Positions 1 through 8,296 are shown, counted from the first letter of the stretch. The stretch: DNA of 10,921 nucleotides from Actinomycetes bacterium (GCA_030603375.1 JAUVXY010000037.1:1-10921), one strand, 5' to 3'. The notes: a model not told the origin generated them from the letters alone. Numbers and translations: made by a program.

Positions 1-264
1 TATAGAGATAAGCTTAGACACAGGGAAAAGAAATCTGCCGGTATCAGATCAAAGGCTGCAGTGGCTGAAGACGAGGAAATAGCAAAGAAGGTAGTTAAGA
101 CAAAAACTTTTACAATAATCCCGATGTCAATTGAAGAAGCAATTCTGCAGATGGAGCTTTTAGGGCATGACTTTTTTGTTTTTCTTAATTCTGAAACTAA
201 CAGGACCGCTGTGATTTACTGCAGAAAGGACGGCAATTACGGTTTGATAGAGCCCACTATGTGA
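1..264 (+). CDS. hpf: Long-form ribosome hibernation promoting factor, C-terminal part (5' end outside window)
   Basis: The reading frame is open from base 1 and ends with TGA at 262-264, giving about 87 residues. It begins with a basic stretch (YRDKLRHREKK), a charged linker, and then the conserved C-terminal domain of long HPF: KTKTFTIIPMSIEEAILQME, LLGHDFFVFLN, and the terminal block YCRKDGNYGLIEP. In long HPF proteins this domain dimerises and pairs two 70S ribosomes into inactive 100S particles in stationary phase or stress; the N-terminal domain, which sits in the decoding region, is upstream of the window. A GTG lies in frame at 61, but the residues before it are part of the linker, so it is not a real start. 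The position directly upstream of secA matches the order in Bacillota. Identity is very likely; only the N-terminus is unseen. Confidence 0.93.
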   Translation, partial: YRDKLRHREKKSAGIRSKAAVAEDEEIAKKVVKTKTFTIIPMSIEEAILQMELLGHDFFVFLNSETNRTAVIYCRKDGNYGLIEPTM

Positions 265-404
265 TTTGAATAAGGGTATAATATTTTTTAAAAATGCTAT
301 AGTATGGATATATAAAAGTGTAGCCGCAGGTTTAGCTGTACAGGCAATATTTGCGGCAGGGATTTAAAATAAATTTTGTAATATGTATATAAGGTAATGA
401 TTAA
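265..404 (+). other. hpf-secA intergenic leader with possible stem and palindrome
   Basis: This 140-base AT-rich gap holds no gene. A TATAAT lies at 277-282 but has no good -35 box at 16-18 bp, so a secA promoter here is only possible. Further on, GCCGCA (323-328) is exactly complementary to TGCGGC (352-357), and the 8-base palindrome CTGTACAG (336-343) lies between them. Together they could form a stem or a protein-binding site in the secA leader. No U-run follows, so it does not look like an intrinsic terminator for hpf. A weak AAGG at 391-394 is the only ribosome-binding signal before the secA ATG at 405. Confidence 0.3.
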
Positions 405-2951
405 ATGTTTGGTAAGTTAGGCGTTATATTAAAATTTGGCGAGGGCAAAAAACTAAAAAAATATGACAATACAGTAGCTGCTGTCAACAATTTGGAAGAT
501 GAAATAAAACTGCTTTCAGATGAAGATCTTGTATTAAAAACCTCAGAATTTAAGGACAGGCACAGCAAGGGCGAAAGCCTTAATGATTTAATGGCGGAAG
601 CTTTTGCAGTAGTGAGGGAAGTTGCAAAAAGAACTCTTGGTATGCGCCATTTTGATGTACAAATAATAGGAGGAGTGGTCCTATTCGAGGGGAAAATTGC
701 AGAAATGAAAACAGGTGAAGGGAAAACGCTTGTAGCAACTCTTCCTGTTTATCTAAATTCCTTTGCAGGAAAAAGCACTCATATAGTTACCGTAAATGAT
801 TATCTTGCTAAAAGGGACAGCATGTGGATGGGGAAAATATATGAATTTTTGGGGCTTAAGGTAGGGCTGATTCAAAATGGCATGCCGCCTTCAGAAAGAA
901 AGCAGCAATACAGGAGCGATGTTGTGTATGGAACAAACAGTGAGTTTGGATTTGATTACCTGAGAGACAACATGGTTACAAACAAAGAAAATATGACGCA
1001 AAATGGCCATTGCTATGCCATTATTGATGAGGTGGACAGTATATTGATTGATGAAGCAAGAACCCCGCTTATTATATCAGGAGCTGCCTCTGGCACAGTG
1101 GATATTTACAAGAAATTTTCTCAGATAGTTCCAAGGCTTAAGACAGACAGGGATTTTGAAGTAGATGAGAAAGTAAGGACAGTTGCAGTAACAGAGGAAG
1201 GTGTGGAGAAAGTGGAAAAAATAATGGGAATAGAAAATCTCTACGACCCTTCTAACTATCTTTTCATACACAGTCTCAATCAGACTCTCAAGGCTTATTA
1301 TCTGTTTAAAAAAGATGTTGATTATATGATAAAAGATGGAGAAGTAGTAATTGTAGATGAGTTCACAGGCAGGCTAATGCCCGGGAGAAGGTATAGCGAG
1401 GGGCTCCATCAGGCTATTGAAGCTAAAGAAAGGGTAAAAATAAAAGCTGAAAATCAAACTCTTGCAACTATTACAATTCAAAATTATTTTAGAATGTATG
1501 ACAAACTGGCAGGAATGACTGGAACTGCTATTACTGAAGCAGGAGAGTTCAGGCACATTTACAAGCTGGAAACAGTAGTTATCCCGACCAATGAACCAAT
1601 GATTAGAGATGACATGCCGGATTTAATTTATAAAACTGAAAATTTTAAATTCAATAATGTGGTAGAGGATATAGCTGAAAGATATGGGAGAGGTCAGCCT
1701 GTTCTTGTTGGGACCATATCAATTGAAAAGTCAGAAAAATTAAGCAGGATGCTAAAGAGAAGAGGCATTCCCCATCAGGTTCTAAATGCCAGGTATCATG
1801 AAAAGGAGGCAGAAATTATAGCCATGGCCGGGCAGGAAAAAGCTGTTACCATAGCCACCAATATGGCTGGGAGAGGAACGGATATTGTACTTGGCGAAGG
1901 TGTTACAGGGCTTGGCGGATTACATGTGCTTGGAACAGAAAGGCATGAAAGCAGGAGAATTGACAACCAGCTAAGAGGTAGGAGTGGGCGCCAGGGAGAC
2001 CCGGGGTCAAGCCAGTTTTATTTAAGTCTTGAAGACGACTTGTTAAGACTTTTTGGGTCAGGTAGAATTTCTTTGATTATGGATAGGTTTAATTTTCCTG
2101 ATGATTTGCCAATACAGCATCCGATGATTAACAGATCTATTGAAAATGCCCAGAGACAGGTTGAGGGAAGGAATTTTGAGATAAGAAAACATGTTCTGGA
2201 ATATGATGATGTCATGAATAAGCAGAGAGAAGTTATTTATGCAAGAAGAAAAAGAATACTTAAAGAAGACAATCTCAAAGATGAAGCACTAAATATGATT
2301 GGTGATGTGGTGGATAGTATTGTTAAGATTTATATAAATCCAAACGACTATCCTGAAAACTGGAATTTAAAAGAAGTGGCAAATTATGCAGGCTCAATAT
2401 TTTCCAAAGATATTGCAGGCAGCATATCAGATGGTGTAAAAAGTGATGGCGATAAATTAAATTACGGAAAATTAAAGCAAAAAATAATAGACAGGGCCGT
2501 TGAATTATATGATGAGAGGGAAAAAGAATTAACACCTTCCGTAATGAGAAAATTAGAAAAAATGGTAATGTTAAATGTAATTGACAGTATGTGGAGAGAG
2601 CATCTTTTGGAGCTGGATTATTTGAGGGAGGGCATTGGACTTCGGGCAATAGGACAGAGAGATCCATTGGTTGAGTATAAGCATGAGTCCTATAATCTAT
2701 TTAAGGAGTTAATAGGAGAAATAAAGACAGATACTGTAAAGTATCTGTTTAATGCCAGGGTAGTTACTGAAAGCAGACAGGAAGAAATGAGGGAAAGCGC
2801 GTATAAAAATCTAACTGCAAGTGGTCCGCAGGAATCTTCTTCTCAATCAAAAATACATGAACCTGTAAGAGTCAAAAAAATAGGAAGAAACGATCCGTGC
2901 CCATGTGGAAGTGGGAAAAAATATAAAAAATGCTGTGGGAGGCTAAAATGA
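405..2951 (+). CDS. secA: Preprotein translocase ATPase SecA
   Basis: 848 residues, a normal length for SecA. It is the motor ATPase that binds SecYEG at the membrane and pushes unfolded preproteins through by ATP hydrolysis. NBD1 has Walker A TGEGKT (about 103-108) and Walker B DEVD (208-211), followed by DEARTPLIISG. The preprotein cross-linking domain follows, and then NBD2 with NMAGRGTDI (486-494) and the arginine-finger region QLRGRSGRQGDPG (from 522). The helical wing/scaffold region contains MWREHLLELDYLREGIGLRAIGQRDPL. The C-terminus keeps the zinc-binding SEC-C tail CPCGSGKKYKKCC (832-844), which binds SecB or ribosomes in other species. The ATG at 405 starts a standard N-terminus (MFGKLG...). 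The TGA stop overlaps the prfB ATG as ATGA, indicating translational coupling. No defect is seen. Confidence 0.98.
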   Translation: MFGKLGVILKFGEGKKLKKYDNTVAAVNNLEDEIKLLSDEDLVLKTSEFKDRHSKGESLNDLMAEAFAVVREVAKRTLGMRHFDVQIIGGVVLFEGKIAEMKTGEGKTLVATLPVYLNSFAGKSTHIVTVNDYLAKRDSMWMGKIYEFLGLKVGLIQNGMPPSERKQQYRSDVVYGTNSEFGFDYLRDNMVTNKENMTQNGHCYAIIDEVDSILIDEARTPLIISGAASGTVDIYKKFSQIVPRLKTDRDFEVDEKVRTVAVTEEGVEKVEKIMGIENLYDPSNYLFIHSLNQTLKAYYLFKKDVDYMIKDGEVVIVDEFTGRLMPGRRYSEGLHQAIEAKERVKIKAENQTLATITIQNYFRMYDKLAGMTGTAITEAGEFRHIYKLETVVIPTNEPMIRDDMPDLIYKTENFKFNNVVEDIAERYGRGQPVLVGTISIEKSEKLSRMLKRRGIPHQVLNARYHEKEAEIIAMAGQEKAVTIATNMAGRGTDIVLGEGVTGLGGLHVLGTERHESRRIDNQLRGRSGRQGDPGSSQFYLSLEDDLLRLFGSGRISLIMDRFNFPDDLPIQHPMINRSIENAQRQVEGRNFEIRKHVLEYDDVMNKQREVIYARRKRILKEDNLKDEALNMIGDVVDSIVKIYINPNDYPENWNLKEVANYAGSIFSKDIAGSISDGVKSDGDKLNYGKLKQKIIDRAVELYDEREKELTPSVMRKLEKMVMLNVIDSMWREHLLELDYLREGIGLRAIGQRDPLVEYKHESYNLFKELIGEIKTDTVKYLFNARVVTESRQEEMRESAYKNLTASGPQESSSQSKIHEPVRVKKIGRNDPCPCGSGKKYKKCCGRLK
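2937..2942 (+). promoter_or_regulatory. Strong prfB ribosome binding site inside the secA 3' end
   Basis: GGGAGG lies 5 bases before the ATG at 2948 and is encoded within the last codons of secA. It fixes the prfB start, which is otherwise easy to miss because the initial frame stops after only 23 codons. Confidence 0.75.
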
Positions 2952-4055
2952 TTGAAGAGTATAAACAAAAGTTAGACAATCTGCTGGAAAGGCTAAATTA
3001 TTTAAGGGATTGTCTTTGAAATAGATAATAAAAATAAAGAACTGGCTGAACTTCAAAACATAGCTCAATCTCCTAAATTTTGGGACAACCATGGCAAGGC
3101 TCAAAATTTAAGCAGAAAAATTAATGATATCAAGGGAACAGTCAATAATTTTAGGCATCTTGAGGAAAAAGCAGAAAATATTGAATTAGCATTAGAGATA
3201 CTGGCAAGCGAAGATGATGCTAAATTAAAAAAAGAATTAGAGGAAAATTTAGCAGATTTTAAAAAACTGCTGGGCCTGATAGAGGAACAGGCAATATTAG
3301 GCGAAAAATATGACTCCTACCCGGCAGTTGTTACAATTCATCCCGGGGCGGGCGGAACAGAATCTGCTGATTGGGCAAAAATGCTTTTTAGGATGTATAC
3401 CCGATGGATGGACAAGAAAAATTTTAAATATAAGGTTGTGGATTATCAGGTTGGAGAAGAAGCAGGCATCAAAAATGTCACCTCTACTGTTAGAGGAAAA
3501 AACGCATATGGGTTGCTTAAGGTAGAAAAAGGTATTCACAGGTTAGTCCGGATTTCGCCATTTGACGCTTCAAGAAGAAGACACACATCATTTGCTTTGG
3601 TTGATGTCATACCTTTGATAGAAAAAAATGATGCAGATATAAAAATAAGTAAAGACGATCTAAGGATTGAGACTTTCAGGGCAAGCGGAGCAGGAGGGCA
3701 GCATGTAAATGTCACTGATTCTGCAGTAAGAATTACCCACATTCCAACGAAGATAGTTGTACAATGCCAGGACGAAAGATCACAAATTTTAAACAGGCAA
3801 ACTGCTCTTCAAATTTTAAAATCCAAACTTTTTGAGTATGGACAGAAGAAGGAAAAAGAAGAAATAGAAAAAGTTAGAGGAGAAAAAAAGGAAATTGGGT
3901 GGGGCAATCAAATAAGAAGCTATGTGCTTCAGCCTTATCAAATGGTAAAGGACCACAGAACGGGGGTAGAGATAGGAGACGCAGAGTCAGTTTTGGATGG
4001 AGATATTGATGTATTCATTAGAGGCTACCTTACAAAAAGGATATACGAGAAGTAG
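2948..4055 (+). CDS. prfB: Peptide chain release factor 2, with programmed +1 frameshift
   Basis: The gene encodes RF2, which reads UGA (and UAA) in the ribosomal A site and triggers peptide release. Translation from ATG 2948 gives 23 codons (MIEEYKQKLDNLLERL...DCL) to a UGA at 3017-3019. A +1 slip at CUU-UGA continues at GAA 3018 and runs 345 codons to TAG 4053-4055, for 368 residues in all (E. coli RF2 has 365). In the fused product the RF2-specific tripeptide SPF is at 203-205 and the catalytic GGQ at 249-251 within SGAGGQHVN. The residue matching E. coli RF2 position 246 is Ala (A245), the common state. The N-terminal helical domain is intact after the shift (HLEEKAENIELALEILASED). A downstream ATG at 3381 would leave out much of the protein and is not the start. 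The ATG overlaps the secA stop; ftsE follows after 83 bases. Confidence 0.96.
3003..3020 (+). promoter_or_regulatory. prfB programmed +1 frameshift site
   Basis: The site reads TAAGGGAT-TGT-CTT-TGA-A. The slippery codon CTT is at 3014-3016 and the in-frame UGA at 3017-3019. An internal Shine-Dalgarno-like element (UAAGGG, six pairs to the 16S tail including one G-U) lies upstream with the usual short spacer. Low RF2 slows termination at the UGA, the ribosome slips from CUU to UUU, and more RF2 is made: a known autoregulatory loop. Two details differ from the E. coli site: the stimulator is AGGGAT rather than AGGGGG, and the base after UGA is A rather than C. Confidence 0.93.
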
Positions 4056-4138
4056 ACTGAAAGTTTTTGTTGTGCTAATATCCATTTATGTTTAGTTCAG
4101 GTAAATTATAAACTTGAATTCTAAAGAGCGAAATAAAT

Positions 4139-4819
4139 ATGATTGAATTTAAAAAAGTGAGCAAGGTATACGGGGACGGTACTACTGCCTTAAAGGATAT
4201 AACACTATCTGTGAAAAAAGGAGAATTCTTATTTCTTGTTGGTCCGAGCGGTTCCGGAAAATCCACTTTTATAAAATTGATCATAAGAGAAATTTATGCC
4301 ACCAGCGGCAGCATACTTGTGGCCGGAAGAAATATATGCAATCTTAAAACAAATAGAATTCCTCAGCTAAGGCGCAATATAGGATGTGTGTTCCAGGATT
4401 TCAAGCTCCTGCCAAACAAAACAATATTTGAGAATGTAGCATTTGCACTGGAAGTTATTGGAAAGTCGGGGTATGTAATAAAAGTCCAGGTTCCTCAAGT
4501 TTTACAATTAGTGGGCCTTCACAATAAAATGAAATCCTACCCTTATCAACTGTCAGGCGGGGAACAGCAAAGAGTATCTATTGCCAGAGCATTTGTCAAC
4601 AGGCCGCCTGTTCTTTTAGCAGATGAGCCTACAGGGAATTTGGACCCTGTAACTTCTGATGGAATAATGAAACTTCTGTCAAGAATCAGTTTAGTCGGAA
4701 CAACTGTAATAATGGCTACCCATAACAGGAGCGTGGTAAACTCTATGAGAAGAAGAGTTGTTGAACTTGAAAGAGGAGAGATAGTCAGGGACCAAAAGAG
4801 AGGGGTTTACGGATCTTAA
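4139..4819 (+). CDS. ftsE: Cell division ABC transporter ATP-binding protein FtsE
   Basis: 226 residues, the usual FtsE length. All ABC ATPase motifs are visible: Walker A GPSGSGKST (35-43), Q-loop CVFQDF, signature LSGGEQQR (138-145), Walker B VLLADEPTGNLD with D162 and E163, and H-loop H195 in ATHN. The QDFKLLPNKTIFENVAF stretch is characteristic of FtsE rather than LolD or MacB. With FtsX it forms a membrane complex that does not move a known substrate but uses ATP to activate peptidoglycan hydrolases at the septum or side wall. The stop codon overlaps the ftsX start as TAATG, and the ftsX neighbour settles the identity. The ribosome binding site is weak (AAAGAGCG, about 10 bases upstream), and no convincing promoter is seen in the 83-base gap after prfB. 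Confidence 0.97.
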   Translation: MIEFKKVSKVYGDGTTALKDITLSVKKGEFLFLVGPSGSGKSTFIKLIIREIYATSGSILVAGRNICNLKTNRIPQLRRNIGCVFQDFKLLPNKTIFENVAFALEVIGKSGYVIKVQVPQVLQLVGLHNKMKSYPYQLSGGEQQRVSIARAFVNRPPVLLADEPTGNLDPVTSDGIMKLLSRISLVGTTVIMATHNRSVVNSMRRRVVELERGEIVRDQKRGVYGS

Positions 4820-5727
4820 TGATTAGACCGAAATACTTTTTTGGTGAAACTTTTTCAGGCCTAAAAAGAAATTTTTTAATGTGCTTCACTGCTATAACCA
4901 CTGTTGCGATTACTTTATTCATCGTAGGACTTTTTTCTATTGTTGTATATGATATTCAGAGCGTAATGAGCTCTATAGAAAGACAGGTAGAGTTAGCAGT
5001 ATATTTGGAAGATAATATATCAGAGGAGCTAAAGGAGTATATTGGAAATGAAATAAAAAGCTGGGACGAAACAGGGGAAGTAAAATACATATCCAAAGAA
5101 AAAGCTATGGAAAAATTTAAAGAGCAAATGGAAGGAAGCAGCATCTTAAAAGAAATTCAAGGAAATCCTCTCCCGGCATCTTTTGAGATAAGACTTACGG
5201 ATTCAAAAAAGGTTGATCAGGTTGCACTTAGATTTTTAGATAGAGACGGAAACTATATTAAAGGAGTAGACGAAGTTGTGTATGGAAAGAGTTATGTCAG
5301 CAAGCTTTTTTCAATAACTGCTGTTATTGGGACAATAACTTTTTTAATTATTATAGTTCTTGTGCTGTCAACTATTGTACTTATATTTAACACTATAAGG
5401 CTTTCCATACATGCCCGCAGAAAAGAAGTTGAAGTTATGAAGCTAGTAGGGGCAACTAACTGGTTTGTAAGGACCCCATTTTTATTTGAAGGCTTTTTTG
5501 AAGGATTTGCAGGGAGTGTAATTTCGGTGGTAGCTTTATATTTCATGTCCAACTTCTTAATAATAAAAGGAGAGAGAGCCATAGTGGACACTATGCATAT
5601 AAAAGAACTGGCTGTTTTAGGAAGCAGCAATGCTATTATCTACATATATGCGGCTATACTGGTTGCCGGAGGTCTGATTGGTATTTTAAGCAGCGGGTTT
5701 GCTCTGAAAAGATATTTAAAAGTATGA
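4819..5727 (+). CDS. ftsX: Cell division protein FtsX (permease-like subunit)
   Basis: 302 residues with the FtsX layout: a short cytoplasmic N-terminus, a first membrane helix at about 19-45, a large extracellular loop of about 115 residues (VELAVYLEDNISEELKEYI... to PLPASFEIRLTD), then three more helices near 166-192, 222-246 and 270-295. The cytoplasmic motif RRKEVEVMKLVGAT lies between helices 2 and 3, where this family couples to FtsE. The extracellular loop is the part that contacts hydrolases in characterised systems; here the next gene encodes a coiled-coil LytM peptidase, a natural partner. The start overlaps the ftsE stop; GAGAGGGG about 14 bases upstream may serve as ribosome binding site, though the spacing is long. 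The stop codon sits inside a 12-base palindrome. Confidence 0.96.
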   Translation: MIRPKYFFGETFSGLKRNFLMCFTAITTVAITLFIVGLFSIVVYDIQSVMSSIERQVELAVYLEDNISEELKEYIGNEIKSWDETGEVKYISKEKAMEKFKEQMEGSSILKEIQGNPLPASFEIRLTDSKKVDQVALRFLDRDGNYIKGVDEVVYGKSYVSKLFSITAVIGTITFLIIIVLVLSTIVLIFNTIRLSIHARRKEVEVMKLVGATNWFVRTPFLFEGFFEGFAGSVISVVALYFMSNFLIIKGERAIVDTMHIKELAVLGSSNAIIYIYAAILVAGGLIGILSSGFALKRYLKV

Positions 5728-5736
5728 CAGCTGTCA
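5725..5736 (+). repeat. Perfect 12-base palindrome at the ftsX stop codon
   Basis: TGACAGCTGTCA is its own reverse complement and begins with the ftsX stop codon. With no loop it is more like a dimeric protein-binding site than an RNA hairpin. The remaining bases to 5819 are very AT-rich and include TATAAT at 5761-5766 and 5783-5788 and a TTGACA at 5788-5793, but no pair has correct promoter spacing. Confidence 0.5.
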
Positions 5737-5819
5737 GAAGTTGCATAATTTAAAATAATTTATAATTTGTAGTAAAATATACTATAATTGACATATAAAA
5801 TTAAAAACAATGCAGCATT

Positions 5820-6995
5820 ATGGAAATTAATTGTAAAAAAATCGTAGCAATAATTGTGGTAACAGTGCTGGCAATATCTGGTCTGGTTTTCATCATTCCT
5901 CAAAAACCCCTTTGCGCCCAATCCCTTGAAGATGAGTTAGAGCAGACAAAAAATGAAAGGGAAGAAACTCAGGAAAAGATCAAGGAAGTAACAAAGCAGG
6001 AAAAACAATATATGGTACAGGTGAGCGAGACAGAAGAGCAGTTAAGGATAGCTTCGGTAGAATTAGGGGATTTAAATGCCAAACTTTCTAATGTTAAAAG
6101 TGAGATAGATAAAACAACCATAGAACTGGTGCTTAAAAAGCAAGAACTGCAGAAGATAGAGAATGAGCTTGAAGACAAGGTGAAAGTACTAAACAATCGG
6201 GTAGCTTCTATTTACAAAAATGGAAAAAGCAGTATTCTGGAAATACTGCTCAATACTGAAAGTTTCATAGAATTTGTATCCAGGTTAAAACTTATGAACG
6301 TTCTTGCAGTGCAGGACGGCGAAACAATACAAGTAATAAAAGATAAAAAGAATGCGACTTTAAACATTAAAAAGGCTATTGTTGACTTGAGGGAAAAGGA
6401 AGAGGAGCATAAGGAAAAGGTTGAAAGACTGGTTACCCAGGCAGAACAAAAAAAATCTGAAGTAGGTGGAATATGCGGTGAAATGAAAAGTTTGCTTTCC
6501 AGGACAAGGGCCAATAAAAATGCTTTAATTCAGATGGAAAAGCAGCTGGAAATTAGAGAGTCGGAAATTAACAGGATACTGGAAAGCTACAAGTACGGCT
6601 CTGCCCCTTCCGGAAAATTAATGTGGCCCGTTGCTGGAACATTGACTTCAGGTTTTGGGTATAGAATTCATCCCATATTTAGAACAAGAAGATTTCATTC
6701 CGGGATTGATTTGGCGGCGCCATACGGTACTTTAGTAAAAGCTGCAGATGGAGGGCAGATAATTCAAGCAGGGTACTTTGGCGGATACGGATATTCAATT
6801 CTGGTCTATCATGGGGGAGGTTTTGCCACATGGTACGCTCATCTTTCAAGTATTAATGTATCGATGAGCCAGTTTGTCCAAAAGGGGCAGGTCATTGGGT
6901 TGGTTGGTGCCACAGGCTGGACTACAGGGCCGCATCTTCACTTTGAAGTAAGAATAAATGGTAATCCCCAGAACCCATTAGGTTATCTTCAATAA
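5820..6995 (+). CDS. Secreted coiled-coil M23 (LytM/EnvC-like) peptidoglycan peptidase
   Basis: 391 residues. An N-terminal signal sequence (basic KK, hydrophobic IVAIIVVTVLAISGLVFII, likely cleavage after CA at about 34) exports it. Residues of roughly 35-265 are Glu/Lys/Gln-rich heptads, a long coiled coil like that of EnvC or PcsB. The C-terminal LytM domain (about 270-391) cleaves peptide cross-bridges and has the full active-site set: zinc ligands H293 and D297 (HSGID) and H374, with catalytic H341 (YAHLS) and H372 (HLHFE). This differs from E. coli EnvC, which lacks these residues and only activates amidases. Encoded just after ftsEX, it is probably the hydrolase controlled by that complex. 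The ATG at 5820 lacks a clear ribosome binding site, but the signal peptide begins directly there. No symbol is given because envC, pcsB and cwlO are used for different subfamilies. Confidence 0.92.
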   Translation: MEINCKKIVAIIVVTVLAISGLVFIIPQKPLCAQSLEDELEQTKNEREETQEKIKEVTKQEKQYMVQVSETEEQLRIASVELGDLNAKLSNVKSEIDKTTIELVLKKQELQKIENELEDKVKVLNNRVASIYKNGKSSILEILLNTESFIEFVSRLKLMNVLAVQDGETIQVIKDKKNATLNIKKAIVDLREKEEEHKEKVERLVTQAEQKKSEVGGICGEMKSLLSRTRANKNALIQMEKQLEIRESEINRILESYKYGSAPSGKLMWPVAGTLTSGFGYRIHPIFRTRRFHSGIDLAAPYGTLVKAADGGQIIQAGYFGGYGYSILVYHGGGFATWYAHLSSINVSMSQFVQKGQVIGLVGATGWTTGPHLHFEVRINGNPQNPLGYLQ

Positions 6996-7017
6996 TTATA
7001 AAAAATTAATTGCTTTC

Positions 7018-7023
7018 AGGTGA
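7018..7023 (+). promoter_or_regulatory. Ribosome binding site that sets the S41 protease start
   Basis: AGGTGA lies 8 bases before ATG 7032, an ideal position. An in-frame GTG at 7020-7022 is embedded in this element and would have no ribosome binding site at the right distance, so ATG 7032 is preferred. Confidence 0.7.
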
Positions 7024-7031
7024 TAAATAAA

Positions 7032-8285
7032 ATGAGAAAAAAAGTTCTGAAAATAATTGCCATAGCAGTGGCAGCTATATTTATATTTTCAACTGGATTC
7101 TGTCTTGGTATTAGTTCTTCTTTAATAAAAAGATACATAACTTGCGGCAGCTTTATCAATTTTTCTGAGAGCAGCAGCAGGTTTTTAGGAAAGATATACA
7201 CAGATGACAGTAGCGAGTTTGATACAAGAATCATTGAAGAAACTTTGAAATTTACTTATGGGAATGCGCTTACAGAGAAAAGCAAGCACGAGCTGGTTGA
7301 AGCTGCAATAGAAGGGATACTTGCAAGTCTTGATGATAAGCATACCGAGTATTTTACAAAAGAAGAGTATGAGCAAATTATGGAATCCTATAGCGGAACT
7401 ATGAGCGGTATCGGAGTTGTTGTTATGATGGATGAAGATGGCCAGACTGTTGTTGTAATGCCGATACAGGATACTCCTGCTTTCAGAGCCGGTTTAAAAG
7501 AAGGAGATGTCATAGTTAAGGTAAACGGAACAGAAATAAAAGACATTCCCTTAGAGAGTGTTGTTTCTATGATTAAGGGGAAAGAAGGAACGGAAGTTAT
7601 TCTTACTATGTTCAGGCCAAAGGAAAATGAAGAATTTGAAGTAAAAATTATCAGGGAAAGATTCTATATACCTAATTTATTTTCTAAAATTTTAGAAGAG
7701 GATATTGCATATATCCAGTACATTGGTTTTCAGGGAAAAGGGGCGCAAAAGCTTGATGAAGAAATCCAAAAATTAATTGACAGCGGTGCCGAAGGAATTA
7801 TTTTTGACCTCAGGAATAATTTGGGCGGAGTTTTAGATGATGCTGTTAATGTAAGCGACCTATTCTTAGATGAGGGACTTATTGTATCTGTAAAAGGTAG
7901 ATCTGGAAGTGAGGAAATTTCAAGTAATTACTACGCAAAAAAAGGAAAATATACAAAAATTCCTTTAGTAGTATTAATAAATGGATATTCAGCCAGTGCA
8001 TCTGAGGTTGTTGCAGGCGCACTAGAGGATAGTGAGCGTGCTATTTTAATAGGAGAAAAAAGTTTTGGGAAAGGCACCGTTCAGGTACTTAAAGAGTTAA
8101 CAGATGGTTCCGGCATAAAATTTACAACTGCAAAATATTATTTGCCTTCAGGCAGTTCCGTAGAGGGAAAAGGACTGCACCCTGATATTATAGTTGAGTG
8201 GGACCCGGATTCTGAGAAAGACGTACAGCTTGAGAAAGCCATAGAAGAAATTAACTTGCTTATAGATAAGAACACATCTGAATAG
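7032..8285 (+). CDS. Membrane-anchored S41 carboxy-terminal processing protease (CtpA/CtpB-like)
   Basis: 417 residues from ATG 7032 (421 from the alternative GTG 7020). A basic start and a hydrophobic segment at about 7-28 (KIIAIAVAAIFIFSTGFCLG) give a signal anchor, placing the enzyme outside the membrane. The N-terminal helical part has the family block GILASLDDKHTEYFTKEEYE. A PDZ domain follows at roughly 124-212 (SGIGVVV, GLKEGDVIVKVNGT) and would bind substrate C-termini and gate the active site. The S41 core carries the Ser-Lys dyad: S322, the middle serine of SASASE, and K347 in FGKGTVQ, 25 residues apart as in Prc and CtpB. Such proteases trim or degrade exported proteins, including envelope hydrolases in some bacteria. 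It sits 36 bases after the M23 gene, and smpB follows within 11 bases. Confidence 0.95.
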   Translation: MRKKVLKIIAIAVAAIFIFSTGFCLGISSSLIKRYITCGSFINFSESSSRFLGKIYTDDSSEFDTRIIEETLKFTYGNALTEKSKHELVEAAIEGILASLDDKHTEYFTKEEYEQIMESYSGTMSGIGVVVMMDEDGQTVVVMPIQDTPAFRAGLKEGDVIVKVNGTEIKDIPLESVVSMIKGKEGTEVILTMFRPKENEEFEVKIIRERFYIPNLFSKILEEDIAYIQYIGFQGKGAQKLDEEIQKLIDSGAEGIIFDLRNNLGGVLDDAVNVSDLFLDEGLIVSVKGRSGSEEISSNYYAKKGKYTKIPLVVLINGYSASASEVVAGALEDSERAILIGEKSFGKGTVQVLKELTDGSGIKFTTAKYYLPSGSSVEGKGLHPDIIVEWDPDSEKDVQLEKAIEEINLLIDKNTSE

Positions 8286-8296
8286 CTTAAATTAAA

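Noticed and set aside
2323..2667. 114-residue minus-strand frame inside secA
   Set aside because: It lies wholly within a strongly conserved gene on the other strand, has no domain-like features, and is a shadow frame.
3381..4055. Reading the +1 frame from ATG 3381 as a separate short release-factor gene
   Set aside because: The frame is homologous to RF2 well upstream of this ATG, back to 3018, and joins the 23-codon start through the frameshift site. It is one gene, not a truncated one.
5761..5816. Promoter for the M23 peptidase gene (TATAAT at 5761 and 5783, TTGACA at 5788)
   Set aside because: No -35/-10 pair has acceptable spacing; in such AT-rich DNA these boxes are expected by chance.
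7020..7022. GTG start for the S41 protease
   Set aside because: It lies inside AGGTGA, which is perfectly placed for ATG 7032, and adds only four residues.
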